Of a DNA stretch of 64,000 nt, positions 21,101-33,857 are shown piece after piece; position 1 is the first letter of the stretch, and the number at the start of each line of letters is the position of its first letter. The position numbers were made by a program, and so were the translations under genes. This DNA comes from Thiomicrorhabdus sp. Milos-T2 (GTDB lineage: Bacteria; Pseudomonadota; Gammaproteobacteria; Thiomicrospirales; Thiomicrospiraceae): NCBI RefSeq assembly GCF_000702325.1, contig NZ_KL370891.1, forward strand, positions 1,076,917-1,140,916, written 5' to 3'. The notes beneath the pieces were generated by a model that saw only the letters and a list, made by a program, of their open reading frames with translations, was not told the DNA's origin and ran no database searches.

Positions 21101-23005
21101 ATGTTACAAGCTATTCGTGATCACGCTCAAGGGTGGATTGCTTGGGTGATTGTCGGATTAATTATTTTAACGTTTGCATTATTTGGAATTGACCAATATG
21201 CGCGTGGTGATAAGGTCGTAGTGGTTGCAGAAGTGAATGGCGAAGATATTACAGCCAATCAGTTTTTAACCTTATATAACCGTCAAAAGCAAAGACTTCA
21301 AAAGCAATTTGGTGATATGTATGATCAAGTTGTTAAAGATGATGAATTACGTAATCAAGTTTTGGATGCATTAATTGAATCTGAAGAGATTCGACAATGG
21401 GCACAAAATAATGGCATGGTTATTAGTGATCAACAACTGGCCTCCGCTATTCATGAAGCTAGTGTGTTTCAAGAAAAAGGCAAGTTCTCACAAAAAATCT
21501 ATGAAGAGGTTTTGTTAAGAAATGGTTTGAATGTTGCACGTTTTGAAAATGAACAGCGTCAGTTTTTATCTGAAAACCAGTACCGAAACTTAACACAAAC
21601 GTCTGCATTTTCGACCGATTCTGAAGTTAAGCAGTTAGCGAGTTTGCAGGGCCAAGAACGTAAAGTTAATTATTTACGTGTTGACCAACGTCCTTTCTTT
21701 AAGACCGTTTCTATTTCAGATGAAGCTATCGCAGAATCTTACAATAAAGACATGGCTCAATATGTTGAACCAGAAAAAGTTTCAATTGACTATATTGAAC
21801 TTTCGCAAGAAAAATTAGCAGAAAAAATGCCTGTGACAGATGAGATTATTGAAGGTTTTTATGCTGAAAATAAGAGTCAATTTACTTTGCCTGAAAAACG
21901 CCAAGCTAAGCATATCTTAATTTTAACTCCAGCAGATGTAGAAGATGCAGACGAAAAAGCTAAAAAAACGATTACTGAAGTTCAAGAGAAATTAGCTGCT
22001 GGTGAGTCTTTTGAAAAACTAGCTAAAGCTTATTCTCAAGATCCTGGTTCTGCCAATACGGGTGGTGATTTAGGAACTTTTGAACAGGGTATGATGGTGC
22101 CTGAGTTTGATGAGGCGGTTTTCTCAATGAAAGAAGGTGAAATCAGTAAGCCTGTTAAAACAGAATTTGGCTATCACCTTATTAAGTTAGTAAAAATCAT
22201 ACCAAAACAAGCTCAGCCCTTAAAAGCCGTAAAAGATGAAGTTACTAAGCAATATCAAATGCAAGAAGCTGAACGTCAGTATTTTGATTTATTAGAAAAG
22301 TTGAATACGATTGTTTATGAACAATCTGATAGCCTAGAGCCAGCAGCAACTGCAACAGGGCTTAAGGTTCAGACTTCGGATTTCTTTAGCCGTGAAGGTG
22401 GTTCAGGTGATATCTTGAGTAATGATAAAGTGGTTAATACCGCTTTCTCTGAGGATGTCTTAAAGTCAAGATTAAATAGCTCATCTATTGAGTTAGGTTC
22501 TAACCGTGCGCTAGTTTTAAGAGTAAATACTCATAAGCCAGAACGTCAAAAAGCACTTTCTGAAGTTTCAGCGTCTATTAAAGAGGAGTTAACCCGTAAA
22601 GCCGCCATTGCTGAGTCAGCAAAACTAGGTGATGCACTGCTTAAGAAAATTATGTCAGGTGAATCAGGTGAGTCTCAAATGCAAGATGGTGTTGAATGGA
22701 ATACTGTGGGTTGGATTGCACGTAATGCACAAAACCTACTTCCTCAAATGGTATCTGAGGCATTTAAAACGCCTAAGCCAGTTGAAGGTAAGCCTAGCTG
22801 GACTAAGTTTGCTTTAGGTACTGGTGATACTATTTTATTGGAAGTAACTGACGTTAAAACTAAACCATTAACGGAAGAGCAAAAAGCCCCATTGAAAAAG
22901 GCGTTTGCAGAACTATTCTCAAATTCTGAGTTATCAGCACGTTTAGCCACTTTAAAAGCAACTTCTGATGTGGTTAAAAAAGAAGTGTATAAAACAGTAA
23001 AATAA
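21101..23005 (+). CDS. ppiD: Periplasmic folding chaperone/peptidyl-prolyl isomerase PpiD
   Basis: A 634-residue membrane-anchored chaperone. A short cytosolic start ([15 protein letters not shown]) leads into one membrane helix (about 16-34). A SurA-type N-terminal chaperone domain follows, then a parvulin/PpiC domain around 265-365 ([36 protein letters not shown]) and a second chaperone-like C-terminal domain. It acts on newly exported proteins at the periplasmic side of SecYEG. The length is typical. A 40-bp perfectly palindromic terminator follows. Confidence 0.95.
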   Translation: MLQAIRDHAQGWIAWVIVGLIILTFALFGIDQYARGDKVVVVAEVNGEDITANQFLTLYNRQKQRLQKQFGDMYDQVVKDDELRNQVLDALIESEEIRQWAQNNGMVISDQQLASAIHEASVFQEKGKFSQKIYEEVLLRNGLNVARFENEQRQFLSENQYRNLTQTSAFSTDSEVKQLASLQGQERKVNYLRVDQRPFFKTVSISDEAIAESYNKDMAQYVEPEKVSIDYIELSQEKLAEKMPVTDEIIEGFYAENKSQFTLPEKRQAKHILILTPADVEDADEKAKKTITEVQEKLAAGESFEKLAKAYSQDPGSANTGGDLGTFEQGMMVPEFDEAVFSMKEGEISKPVKTEFGYHLIKLVKIIPKQAQPLKAVKDEVTKQYQMQEAERQYFDLLEKLNTIVYEQSDSLEPAATATGLKVQTSDFFSREGGSGDILSNDKVVNTAFSEDVLKSRLNSSSIELGSNRALVLRVNTHKPERQKALSEVSASIKEELTRKAAIAESAKLGDALLKKIMSGESGESQMQDGVEWNTVGWIARNAQNLLPQMVSEAFKTPKPVEGKPSWTKFALGTGDTILLEVTDVKTKPLTEEQKAPLKKAFAELFSNSELSARLATLKATSDVVKKEVYKTVK

Positions 23006-23075
23006 GTGTTTATAAACGGTTTGCTTGCGGTCGAAAGCTTAAGCTTTTAACCAAAGCAAACAAAAGCAAACTAAT

Positions 23076-23116
23076 AAAAAACCCGAGTTACCAGGCCTGG
23101 TAACTCGGGTTTTTTT
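23076..23116 (+). terminator. Terminator after ppiD built around ACCAGGCCTGGT
   Basis: A 40-bp perfect palindrome without a loop: AAAAAACCCGAGTT, the 12-bp ACCAGGCCTGGT, then AACTCGGGTTTTTT. The GC stem and T-run make it a bidirectional terminator whose tip is the dispersed palindrome. Confidence 0.85.
23090..23101. repeat. ACCAGGCCTGGT palindrome, in terminator
   Basis: Exact 12-bp palindrome at the tip of the ppiD terminator. Confidence 0.85.
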
Positions 23117-23285
23117 ATTGAAAAATTTGTACCCAAGGGCATAAATAAAAGGTGGTTACGAATAAAAAACGTTAAAAATCAACTAGTTTTAAAAAATTGA
23201 ATTTTATCTGAATAGATAATAGTCAATTACCATTCTAATTTAATAACCAAAGATAATGGGACTTGAATTATTTTGCACTTCTGTG

Positions 23286-23544
23286 ATGCTTAATATCGAA
23301 GCTTGGGCAGACGCCATAAGTCCCCTTGTAATAAATGGTGCAAGGTTCTTAGCGTAGTGAACGGTAAAAAAACGCTGCTGTTTGAGCGACGCGAGTTCAG
23401 CGTTTTCAGTTCACAAGCTTAGAACTTGCCTTTTTATGGAGTGGGGTTTGTTTTTTGGTTACTTTTTGCCAAATTGCAAAAAGTAACGGGAAGCCTGAGT
23501 GACAATATTTAAGGCAAAGGCTAATATTTAAAAAGGCTTCTCAA
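23286..23544 (+). repeat. 259-bp intergenic repeat, copy B1
   Basis: A noncoding repeat nearly identical, in inverse orientation, to 57472-57730. It contains two strong inverted repeats: GTTACTTTTTGC pairing with GCAAAAAGTAAC, and AAACGCTG pairing with CAGCGTTT. It sits between the ppiD terminator and the convergent hflD end. Such hairpin-rich intergenic repeats are common in proteobacteria. Function unknown. Confidence 0.8.
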
Positions 23545-23624
23545 CCGATGTACTGTTTGACTAAATCAGACAGTTTTTTACAATATTTTATTTAGTTCAC
23601 CATTAGTTATTAGCTCTCTTAAAA

Positions 23625-24290
23625 CTAAGAATCAAAATGATTTTCTACATCATTGTTGTTGGGACGATGCAATGCTTGGGCGGATTGTAAGTATTTTTTA
23701 CGAGACCAAATCAATCCCCAACGAGAACCTTCTACTTGATACCAAAGCAGAGCGGAGCGAATACCAGCCAATAGTAAGGCACGAATTTTATTCGCTGTTC
23801 TAGAGTTTTGGAGATGACCGTGTTGGCCATTAACCATAATTTTTGGAGTCACGGGACTCACATTTTCAGAGTAAGCCCTTGCTAGGGTAGCAATCACATT
23901 CTCATGTAGTTCACCAAATTGCTCAGTTTGCATTTTTGCGGTTTCTAAAATACCAAATATAGAGTTTAGTGGAGATTCTAATTCTTTTAGTTTTTTGGCC
24001 AAAATCATTAGGTTCAACACATAACGTGTAATTTCTATATTACGATTTTGAATCGCCTGATCTGAACTCATTTGCGCTAATAACGTGTTGACACCCAGTT
24101 GGAGATTCTCTACGTTACCTCCAAACACACCGATGGTGTCTTCAGGGCTGTCTACAAATAACGAGTTAATACAAGTTTTGTAAGCGAGTTCATCTGCTTT
24201 ACCTGTTGTTGCAAGTTCATAGACTAATTGCGAACATTGGTAAATACCCACTAGGGCAATCGTTCGGTCTTGTTGTGTATATTGACTCAT
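23625..24290 (-). CDS. hflD: HflD family protein (high-frequency lysogenisation homologue)
   Basis: A 221-residue alpha-helical protein of the HflD (YcfC) family. It begins SQYTQQDRTIALVGIYQCSQ and has RYVLNLMILAKKL near 90 and the conserved C-terminal region GHLQNSRTANKIRALLLAGI then RSALLWYQVEGSRW. In Escherichia coli the peripheral membrane homologue interacts with the lambda CII protein, while its normal role is not well defined. It follows mnmA by 39 bases, the usual pairing (mnmA-hflD, often with purB). Confidence 0.93.
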   Translation of the reverse strand: MSQYTQQDRTIALVGIYQCSQLVYELATTGKADELAYKTCINSLFVDSPEDTIGVFGGNVENLQLGVNTLLAQMSSDQAIQNRNIEITRYVLNLMILAKKLKELESPLNSIFGILETAKMQTEQFGELHENVIATLARAYSENVSPVTPKIMVNGQHGHLQNSRTANKIRALLLAGIRSALLWYQVEGSRWGLIWSRKKYLQSAQALHRPNNNDVENHFDS

Positions 24291-24329
24291 TATGTTCTCA
24301 TTAAGTTAAGTCGTGGACTAAGTAGTTGA

Positions 24330-25457
24330 CTAAATACGCTCATCTAATGAGTGTAAACGTTGTTCAATAATACCACCGCCTAAACAATCATCTTCAATAT
24401 AAAATACGACCGACTGACCGGGTGCTATAGCGGTTTGTGGCTCATTAAATTTCACCACTATTTTGTCATTTTTATGTTCAATAATCTGACAAGGTTGTTC
24501 GGCCTGTCGGTAGCGTATCTTAGCTTTTAATGGCGAGTTAAGAGCAGGGCATTCACCAGAAACCCAGTCTAAAGTATCCGCAACCAAATATTGATGTTGT
24601 AATAACGGGTGTTGCTTTCCTTGAACGGCAACCAAGACATTATTTTTTAAATCTTTATCAGCGGCATACCAAGGATTATTGCCTGTTCCATGACCACCTC
24701 CAATACCTAAGCCTTTTCTTTGGCCTAAGGTGTGATACATCAAACCATCATGTTTACCAATTACATTGCCTTGGTCATCAATAATATCACCTGGTTGAGC
24801 AGGTATAAATTGCTGTAAAAAGTCTTTAAATTTACGCTCACCAATAAAACAAATTCCGGTGCTGTCTTTTTTGTCATGAGTGATAAACCCAGCTTCTTCA
24901 GCAAGTTTACGAACCTCGGGTTTTTCTAACTCACCGACTGGAAACATTGATTTTTGTAGTTGATGTTGTTGCAAAGTGTATAAAAAATAACTTTGGTCTT
25001 TATTGTCATCTAATCCTTTTAAAAGGTGGCATTGGCCATTTTCATCACGAGATACACGGGTGTAATGTCCTGTTGCAATAAAGTCTGCACCTAAAGACAT
25101 AGCGTGTTGTAAAAAAGCTTTAAATTTAACCTCTTTATTACATAGAATATCAGGATTAGGAGTACGGCCTGATTTGTATTCCGCTAAAAAGTGTTCAAAA
25201 ACGTTATCCCAATATTCACCTGAAAAGTTTTCAATGTGTACTGGGATATCTAACTTTTCAGCCACAGCCATAGCGTCTTTTAAATCTTCCGCAGCGGGGC
25301 AATAGTCCTCAGTATCATCGCCTTCCCAGTTCTTCATAAACAGACCTTCAACGTCATAACCTTGTTGTTTCAATAACAAAGCAGCAACCGACGAATCGAC
25401 ACCTCCAGAAAGGCCAACAATTACTTTTGTTTTGGAGTTGTCTTGAGTTGAATTCAT
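24330..25457 (-). CDS. mnmA: tRNA 2-thiouridylase MnmA
   Basis: A 375-residue PP-loop enzyme that installs the 2-thio group on U34 of glutamate, lysine and glutamine tRNAs. The PP-loop [15 protein letters not shown] lies near residue 15. The catalytic cysteines lie in [12 protein letters not shown] (about 103) and [13 protein letters not shown] (about 199). A C-terminal beta-barrel completes the enzyme. Length and motifs are complete. It is cotranscribed with hflD. The window also carries selD and mnmH, which convert this 2-thiouridine to 2-selenouridine. Confidence 0.97.
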   Translation of the reverse strand: MNSTQDNSKTKVIVGLSGGVDSSVAALLLKQQGYDVEGLFMKNWEGDDTEDYCPAAEDLKDAMAVAEKLDIPVHIENFSGEYWDNVFEHFLAEYKSGRTPNPDILCNKEVKFKAFLQHAMSLGADFIATGHYTRVSRDENGQCHLLKGLDDNKDQSYFLYTLQQHQLQKSMFPVGELEKPEVRKLAEEAGFITHDKKDSTGICFIGERKFKDFLQQFIPAQPGDIIDDQGNVIGKHDGLMYHTLGQRKGLGIGGGHGTGNNPWYAADKDLKNNVLVAVQGKQHPLLQHQYLVADTLDWVSGECPALNSPLKAKIRYRQAEQPCQIIEHKNDKIVVKFNEPQTAIAPGQSVVFYIEDDCLGGGIIEQRLHSLDERI

Positions 25458-25517
25458 GCTGTTTTATTACCTAAATTTTTATGTGTTTATGTGTTTGGTA
25501 CAGTTTTAAGCGTTTTA

Positions 25518-25701
25518 GAGACCTTTGCACGAGATAGGTGCGAAAGAAAAATGAGGAAAAATTTGCCTGATTGCGGCGGAAAACGCAGGGAATAGCTAGC
25601 TATTCGCAAGTTGTCGCCCAACGTAAGTGCCCTTGGGGTACAACAAAAATCGGGTGAATTTTAACCATTTTTATTCGTGCATACTCTCGTGCAAAGGTCT
25701 C
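25518..25701 (+). mobile_element. GAGACC-family MITE-like element, copy 5 (long subfamily)
   Basis: A 184-bp copy with perfect 16-bp ends and a perfect 5-bp duplication TTTTA on both sides. It has the extra hairpin module beginning GTTGTCGCCCAACG, the complement of the module in copies 4 and 7. It lies in the 352-base gap between mnmA and rluE. The rest of that gap shows nothing clear. Confidence 0.88.
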
Positions 25702-25809
25702 TTTTAAATTAACGTATGTGATTAATGAGGGTAAGATTGATGTTTTTCAATCCTGTTAGTTTAGCAGAGAGTCACAATTTCTGCGACTAGCATAATAGGT
25801 CTTTGTTGG

Positions 25810-26382
25810 CTAAAGGTCGCATATAGACTGATTCTTTAAAAGTGTTGATTCACCTAAAGCAAGGTTACCTAATTTCCACTGACCAATTTGAATGCGTATC
25901 AAACGTAAAGTTGGAAAACCCACTGTAGCAGTCATTCTTCTTACTTGACGATTTTTGCCTTCGGTAATCGTTAATTCAAGCCAACTGGTCGGAATGTTTT
26001 TACGTTCTCTAACAGGAGGGTTTCTTTCCCAAAGCCATTTGGGTTCTGAGACTTTACGAGATTTAGCAGGCCTGGTTAAACCATCTTTTAAGTTAACACC
26101 TTGCTCAAGTTGTTTAATGGCTTGTTTGGTAATCTCACCTTCTACCTGCACCAAATACGTTTTAGGTTGTTTAGTTTTTGGGTTAGCTATTTGTTGCTGT
26201 AATTTACCATCATTAGTCAGCAGCAAGAGTCCTTCAGAGTCACGGTCTAATCGTCCTGCGGCATAAAACCCTGGTTGATTAATATAGTTAGCCAAGGTTT
26301 CACGCTGTTCTTTAAACTCAGGTTTGTCCGTAAATTGGCAAAGTACATTAAACGGTTTGTTAAAAAGCAGTAGATCTGACAT
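25810..26382 (-). CDS. rluE: 23S rRNA pseudouridine synthase, RluE type
   Basis: A 190-residue RsuA/RluB/E/F-family pseudouridine synthase without an S4 domain, as in RluE. The catalytic aspartate lies in [19 protein letters not shown] near residue 45. [10 protein letters not shown] and [20 protein letters not shown] follow. RluE modifies U2457 of 23S rRNA in Escherichia coli, and the same target is inferred here. It is divergent from icd. Confidence 0.9.
   Translation of the reverse strand: MSDLLLFNKPFNVLCQFTDKPEFKEQRETLANYINQPGFYAAGRLDRDSEGLLLLTNDGKLQQQIANPKTKQPKTYLVQVEGEITKQAIKQLEQGVNLKDGLTRPAKSRKVSEPKWLWERNPPVRERKNIPTSWLELTITEGKNRQVRRMTATVGFPTLRLIRIQIGQWKLGNLALGESTLLKNQSICDL
26065..26076. 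repeat. AGGCCT palindrome, in rluE
   Basis: AGCAGGCCTGGT inside rluE. The core CAGGCCTG is perfect. Confidence 0.65.
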
Positions 26383-26558
26383 AAATGGGGTGCTTACTTT
26401 GTTAATTATGGGTTAATTGCTTTTTTAATTGCTTTTATTAAGCGGAGCAGATGATAAAATAGTGGAAATTTTAACACTTTTTAAGACTTTTGCAGGTTCA
26501 TCGAACTTGTTCAAAGCTCTATTCTAATATTATCGTACTCAACGACGAGTCCAAGTAA

Positions 26559-28793
<2,235 letters not shown>

Positions 28794-28822
28794 ACCTTAA
28801 TTACGCATTTAGTTTTAACTAT

Positions 28823-28870
28823 AAAACCCGCAAAAATTACCAAAAAAATGTTAATTCGTGCGGGTTTTTT
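28823..28870 (+). terminator. Terminator after icd
   Basis: AAAACCCGCA pairs with TGCGGGTTTT, followed by more T residues, with a long AT-rich loop of about 27 bases. It lies 30 bases after the icd stop codon. Confidence 0.65.
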
Positions 28871-28989
28871 ATGCTTAAAATTTGTACGAAAAATGTTCTT
28901 ACAAAAGCCAAAAGGAACTATAAATGCCTGGCAAAAATTAATATAGAGTCGATATTTTTAGCTTTTTTTAAGAAAGAATTGTATATACT

Positions 28990-29148
28990 GAGACCTTTGT
29001 ACGAGAATATGCACGAGTAAAAATGGTTAAAATTTACCCGATTTTTGTTGAAAAACTTGCGAATAGCTAGCTATTCCCTACGTTTTCCGCCGCAATCAGG
29101 TAAATTTTTCCTCATTTTTCTTTCGCACCTATCTCGTGCAAAGGTCTC
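28990..29148 (-). mobile_element. GAGACC-family MITE-like element, copy 6
   Basis: A 159-bp copy (left end GAGACCTTTGTACGAG) with a perfect 5-bp duplication ATACT on both sides. It lies in the 461-base gap between icd and the CopZ-like gene. The remaining 100 bases before that gene are AT-rich, with no clear promoter. Confidence 0.87.
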
Positions 29149-29254
29149 ATACTAAATTATGTTTATCGTATTTTTTAAGCCGCTATAAATTGGTTTTACG
29201 TGCTTATTTAGAAAACCTGGTTCTAGTTAGAACGTAATGTTTAGTGAGATATAT

Positions 29255-29683
29255 ATGTCAAATTGTTGTTCAAAATCGTGTGAAATAAAAACCTATCCTA
29301 AAAAACATCTATGCCCTGTTAATGGTAAACAATTCGGGCTAGTGTCTCCTACAACGATAAAACATCACATTAAAGAACCCTGGTCATGGCAAGAAAAAGA
29401 TCAAGGGTATTACTTTTGCTCTGATCCTGATTGTCTTGTTGTATATTTTGGTCAGGATAATTCGATTATCGAAAGTTCATCTGTTAGAACGCCTATTGGT
29501 TTAAAAGATAAATCAGAAAATGCATTAATATGCTATTGTTTTGGAATTACAAAATCAGATGCAATAAATAATCCTCTTACCCGTGAATTTGTATTAAATG
29601 AAACTAAGAAAAAACAATGTGCATGTAAAACAAAAAATCCATCTGGAAAATGCTGCTTGTCTGAATTCAAGAACAATAAATAG
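29255..29683 (+). CDS. CopZ-type N-terminal iron-sulfur/zinc domain protein
   Basis: A 142-residue cysteine-rich protein. It resembles the N-terminal domain of archaeal-type CopZ, which holds zinc and a [2Fe-2S] cluster: CCSKSCE at the start, KHLCPVNGKQ near 18, a middle FCSDPDCLVVYFG, then ICYCFGITKSD and a final CACKTKNPSGKCC. The usual C-terminal copper-binding HMA domain is absent. A role in metal handling is inferred from the fold only. The start at 29255 (MSNCC) is preferred to the in-frame ATG at 29237 because a GTGAG motif lies just upstream of it. No metal transporter lies nearby. Confidence 0.75.
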   Translation: MSNCCSKSCEIKTYPKKHLCPVNGKQFGLVSPTTIKHHIKEPWSWQEKDQGYYFCSDPDCLVVYFGQDNSIIESSSVRTPIGLKDKSENALICYCFGITKSDAINNPLTREFVLNETKKKQCACKTKNPSGKCCLSEFKNNK

Positions 29684-29824
29684 TACAGCAGGTGTGTTTT
29701 AAAAATAACTTTACTCTGATTTCAATTAATTAAAAAACATTTAATACTAGAAAGGGCTAAACATTAAGATGCTGTGCTTGAATAAGTAAAGAGTAGCCCA
29801 TTTTTTATCTAAGGTTGATTTTGT

Positions 29825-30181
29825 ATGCAGTATGAAAATGATCATAAATTTCTGAATAAAAGAACTCGTTTAATTTCTTTATGGAACCCGGTAGCCATTG
29901 CAATGTTAGTGATTATTTTTGCGTTACTTGCATGGCTGGTGATTAAAACACCTTATTTAGTAAATCCTTTATTTGTTGCAGAAGCAATAAATCAAAACGC
30001 AATAAGCCAATCAACCTTGTCAATGTCTGTGATGATGTTACCTGTGGTTGTTTTGTTTTTATTTTTAGTTGTGACAATCTTCGTTTTATATGGATTTGTA
30101 ATGATTTCAAATGAAAAACGTTATTTGGCAATTATAGATAGGCTAGAAAGTCAGGTTAAGGGTGTTAAAAATCATGAATAA
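29825..30181 (+). CDS. Small membrane protein, unknown
   Basis: A 118-residue protein with two strongly hydrophobic segments (about 22-41 and 67-92) separated by a polar loop rich in asparagine and alanine. A short charged C-terminus follows (KRYLAIIDRLESQVKGVKNHE). No family recognised. An ATG at 29825 follows CTAAGG at a reasonable distance. It is convergent with fdxA. Confidence 0.6.
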   Translation: MQYENDHKFLNKRTRLISLWNPVAIAMLVIIFALLAWLVIKTPYLVNPLFVAEAINQNAISQSTLSMSVMMLPVVVLFLFLVVTIFVLYGFVMISNEKRYLAIIDRLESQVKGVKNHE

Positions 30182-30261
30182 TCAGGAATAAGCTATGTAT
30201 GGTTCTGATTTCTTTCAAAGGTCTCTTTTAATTTAAGTAAATGTTTTAACGCATTAATTCT

Positions 30262-30273
30262 ACCAGGCCTGGT
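30262..30273. repeat. ACCAGGCCTGGT palindrome
   Basis: Exact 12-bp palindrome, extended to TACCAGGCCTGGTA. It lies between the convergent ends of the small membrane protein gene and fdxA. Confidence 0.85.
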
Positions 30274-30297
30274 AGGTTGTTTTTTGAGAGAAGGGGC

Positions 30298-30627
30298 TTA
30301 AGATTCAATAATTAAATTCGCTTCTTTATTAGGAACGCCATCCCATTGGTCGGCATCTTTTGGGGCAGGAATGACTTCGGTAATCACTGGCCAAATAGAA
30401 GCAAGATCGATATTTAGTTGTCGATAATGTTCCATTCCTTTTGGTAAAGCATCTTCTTGAAAGATAGCTTCAGCAGGGCATTCAGGTGAACATAGGTCAC
30501 AATCAATACACACTTCAGGGTTAATGGCTAAAAAGTTTGGCCCTTCATGAAAGGCATCGACTGGACAAACTGCAACACAGTCGGTGTATTTGCATTGAAT
30601 ACAATTTTCGGTAACTACAAATGCCAT
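30298..30627 (-). CDS. fdxA: 7Fe ferredoxin FdxA
   Basis: A 109-residue ferredoxin of the Azotobacter FdI/FdxA type. The first motif, [16 protein letters not shown], is the spaced form that binds a [3Fe-4S] cluster. The second, [16 protein letters not shown], binds [4Fe-4S]. The length and the C-terminal extension ([16 protein letters not shown]) match the family. It is a soluble low-potential electron carrier and a possible partner for the Rnf complex encoded earlier in the window, which is an inference. Confidence 0.95.
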   Translation of the reverse strand: MAFVVTENCIQCKYTDCVAVCPVDAFHEGPNFLAINPEVCIDCDLCSPECPAEAIFQEDALPKGMEHYRQLNIDLASIWPVITEVIPAPKDADQWDGVPNKEANLIIES

Positions 30628-30794
30628 ATGCTTTCTTAGCCTTTATGCGTGAGTTTCTGTTAAAATTTCTCGTTTAAAATTCTAAATGAACCTGCCTATT
30701 CTTCCCGAAAGTATACTACGGATAAAGCGATAGATTGCAACCTTATATAGGCTTTAAATAAGGTCTTAGTCGCTATAATTTTTTTGGATATCCC

Positions 30795-32405
30795 ATGATT
30801 AGAATCACCAATGTCAAACTTCCTTTAGATCATAATGAAGCTCAGCTTGAAGAAGCGGTCTTATCTGCTCTTGAAATTAATCAGAAACATTTGATTGATT
30901 TTACGGTCTTTAGGCGAGGTTTTGATGCCAGAAGTAAAAACAAAATTACCTTGTTGTTTACCATTGATGTCAATGTTGCCAATCAAGAAGCGCTTTTGGA
31001 AAAGCATTTGGATAATCAAAATGTCAGATTAACCCCAGATATGAGTTATAAATATGTCGCTCAGGCACCAGAAAATTTAGCAGAACGTCCAGTGGTGGTT
31101 GGTTTTGGACCTTGCGGAATTTTTGTTGGTTTAGTTTTGGCTGAAATGGGATATAAACCGATTATTCTGGATCGTGGTAAAGAGGTACGTGAACGGACTA
31201 AAGATACCTTTGGTTTTTGGCGTAATAGAACTTTAAATACGGAATCTAATGTGCAATTTGGTGAAGGTGGCGCGGGAACTTTTTCAGATGGTAAGTTGTG
31301 GACTCAAGTTAACGATAAAAAACATTATGGCCGTAAAGTATTAAATGATTTTGTTGATGCGGGTGCGCCAGAAGAAATTTTGTATGTAAGTAAACCGCAT
31401 ATTGGTACCTTTAAATTGGTTGGTATGGTTGAAAAAATGCGTGCAAAAATCATCGAATTAGGTGGTGAAATTCGTTTTAACTCGCGAGTAGATGATTTGC
31501 ATATTGAAGATGGTCAAATCACTGGGTTAACTTTGGCCGATGGCCAACGGATTAAATCAAAGCATATTGCTTTAGCTACCGGCCATAGTGCACGTGATAC
31601 TTTTGAAATGTTATATAAAAAAGGCGTTCATGTTGAAGCGAAATCTTTTTCAATTGGGTTTCGTATCGAACATAACCAATCGGCAATTGATGAAGTTTTG
31701 TTTGGTAAAAATGCAGGTAATCCCATTTTAGGTGCAGCTGATTACAAATTGGTACATCATTGTAAAAATGGACGCTCAGTGTATAGCTTTTGCATGTGCC
31801 CCGGTGGTACGGTCGTTGCCGCAACTTCTGAAGAGAATAGAGTAGTGACTAATGGAATGAGTCAATATTCACGTAATGAGCGCAACGCTAATAGCGCCAT
31901 TGTTGTTGGCATAGACCCAAGTGATTAACCAAGTGATAGCCCGTTGGCAGGTATTGAGCTGCAACGTCAATTAGAAAGTGCAGCTTATGTGTTGGGTGGC
32001 GAAACTTACGATGCTCCTGCGCAGTTGGTTGGTGATTATTTAGCCGATAACTCTTCTAACAATTTAGGCAAGGTAGAGCCGTCTTATAAACCGGGAGTGA
32101 AACTGACTGATATGACAAAGATTCTCCCCGATTACTGTCGAGAAGCCATCCAAGAAGCGATTCCCGCTTTCAACCGTAAAATTCGCGGTTTTGCTTTAAA
32201 AGATGCCATGTTAACCGGTGTAGAAACGCGAACTTCTTCACCCGTATCTATTAAACGTAATGCCGATTACCAGAGTGTCAATACAAAAGGGCTTTACCCA
32301 GCAGGTGAAGGAGCGGGATATGCGGGTGGAATTATGTCGGCAGCCATTGATGGAATTCGTATTGCAGAAGCAATGGCATTAGCAATCAATGAAGAACATC
32401 AATAA
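30795..32405 (+). pseudogene. FAD-dependent dehydrogenase interrupted by an in-frame TAA
   Basis: Two parts in the same frame together encode 536 residues of a conserved NAD(P)/FAD-dependent oxidoreductase-like protein. They are separated only by a TAA at 31926-31928. The first part has the dinucleotide motif VVVGFGPCGIFVGLVLAEMG (about 97) and QFGEGGAGTFSDGKLWTQ (about 155). The second continues SPLAGIELQRQLE and ends with YPAGEGAGYAGGIMSAA. The stop lies in CCAAGTGAT-TAA-CCAAGTGAT, so a TAT or TAC tyrosine codon mutated to TAA would explain it. A sequencing error is possible. Confidence 0.85.
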
Positions 32406-32523
32406 TCACAATCAAGAATCAATCGCTAGACTGTGTTCAATGAAACAATTTTACACCTTAAAGGCATGCCGGTGTATTATGTGTACCGTAATTTGAATAA
32501 CCAAAACCTATAAAATCCCTGCT

Positions 32524-33387
32524 ATGAAAACACCTAAAAGAATTCTCCCCCTAATTGAAGACGGACTAGTTGATGAAGTGATTCGCCGCTTGATGAGTGG
32601 TAAAGAAGCTGACGTTTTTATGGTGCGTTGTGGCAATGAAATTCGTTGTGCCAAAGTCTATAAAGAAGCCAGTAAACGCAGTTTTAAAAAAGCGGTGGAA
32701 TATCAAGAAGGCCGTAAAGTCAAAAACAGTCGACGTGCCAGAGCCATGCAAAAGGGTTCAAAATTTGGGCGTCAGCAACAAGAAGATATTTGGCAAAATG
32801 CTGAGGTTGATGCGTTATATAAATTAGCGGCCGCTGGCGTTCGTGTGCCAGAACCTTATGGTTGTTTTGATGGTGTTCTGTTAATGGAATTGATTACTGA
32901 CGAAGACGGTGATGTAGCTCCTCGTTTAAATGATGTCTCCATGTCAAAAGAGCAGGCAATAGAAGATCATGCTGAAATTATGCATTATGTGATGTTGATG
33001 TTATCAGTAGGTTTAATTCACGGTGATTTATCTGAATTTAATGTATTGGTGGATGATTATGGCCCGGTGATTATTGACTTACCACAAGCGGTGAATGCGG
33101 CGGCCAATAACAATGCCAAGCGTATGTTGACTCGAGATGTTGATAATATGACCCGTTATTATTCTCAATATGCGCCAGAGTTGTTACAAACAAATTATGC
33201 CAAAGAGATGTGGGCACTGTTTGAAGCCGCTGAGTTAAATGCCGACACCGAACTTACCGGACAATTTTCAGAAGTTGAAAAAAATGCAGATGTTGATTCT
33301 GTTATGGAAGAGATTAAGGCGGCTTTAGAAGAGGAACAAAAACGCCAAGAACGAATAAAAGAGAGCTTAGGCGATGCAGAAGTATAG
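32524..33387 (+). CDS. RIO1-family serine/threonine protein kinase
   Basis: A 287-residue atypical kinase of the RIO family, in the form found in many gammaproteobacteria. The nucleotide-binding loop MSGKEADVFMV lies near 24, the catalytic loop is HGDLSEFNVLVDD (about 165) and the metal-binding motif is IIDLPQAV (about 182). The C-terminus is acidic and helical. In eukaryotes and archaea RIO1 acts in small-subunit ribosome maturation. The bacterial role is not settled. No defects are visible. Confidence 0.92.
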   Translation: MKTPKRILPLIEDGLVDEVIRRLMSGKEADVFMVRCGNEIRCAKVYKEASKRSFKKAVEYQEGRKVKNSRRARAMQKGSKFGRQQQEDIWQNAEVDALYKLAAAGVRVPEPYGCFDGVLLMELITDEDGDVAPRLNDVSMSKEQAIEDHAEIMHYVMLMLSVGLIHGDLSEFNVLVDDYGPVIIDLPQAVNAAANNNAKRMLTRDVDNMTRYYSQYAPELLQTNYAKEMWALFEAAELNADTELTGQFSEVEKNADVDSVMEEIKAALEEEQKRQERIKESLGDAEV

Positions 33388-33410
33388 ATGAAGAATCATA
33401 GGAAGTTAGT

Positions 33411-33839
33411 TTGAATAATATTTTACAAACAGTGTTTTTATTTATAAGAAAATGGATTTGGATTTTTGTACTAGGGCTAATTGGCTTTTTTACATTTGAA
33501 GTACTGAGCAGTTTTGCTTTGGTAACGGGAATAAATGTTTTTTTTGGCATTGTTATGGTGTTTTTATCCGGACCGATGCTCATTGCTGGGGTGATGGGCA
33601 ATGATTCTGGTCGTGGAGGCTTTGATGTTAAGCTTCTTCAGTTTTTATTTATCTCTTACCCTCTAGTTTATATCATTGGTGTCATCAGCAGTATTTCGGT
33701 TCTTTACCTTGACCCATTTGATCACCAACAAACGACAGCAATAGTGTTAGCATCAATAAGCGGCATTCATTTGGTTATTGCGTGGTCTTTTTTTGGCGTT
33801 AAATTAATGCAAGAAAAGTTAGAAAGAGAGAGACGTTAG
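33411..33839 (+). CDS. Membrane protein, unknown
   Basis: A 142-residue protein with four hydrophobic segments (about 15-34, 40-60, 79-101 and 110-133) and a basic C-terminus (EKLERERR). It starts at TTG 33411 after an AGGAAG ribosome-binding site, 24 bases after the kinase gene, suggesting cotranscription. No family recognised. Confidence 0.65.
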   Translation: MNNILQTVFLFIRKWIWIFVLGLIGFFTFEVLSSFALVTGINVFFGIVMVFLSGPMLIAGVMGNDSGRGGFDVKLLQFLFISYPLVYIIGVISSISVLYLDPFDHQQTTAIVLASISGIHLVIAWSFFGVKLMQEKLERERR

Positions 33840-33857
33840 AAAGAAGCGTTATAAATA

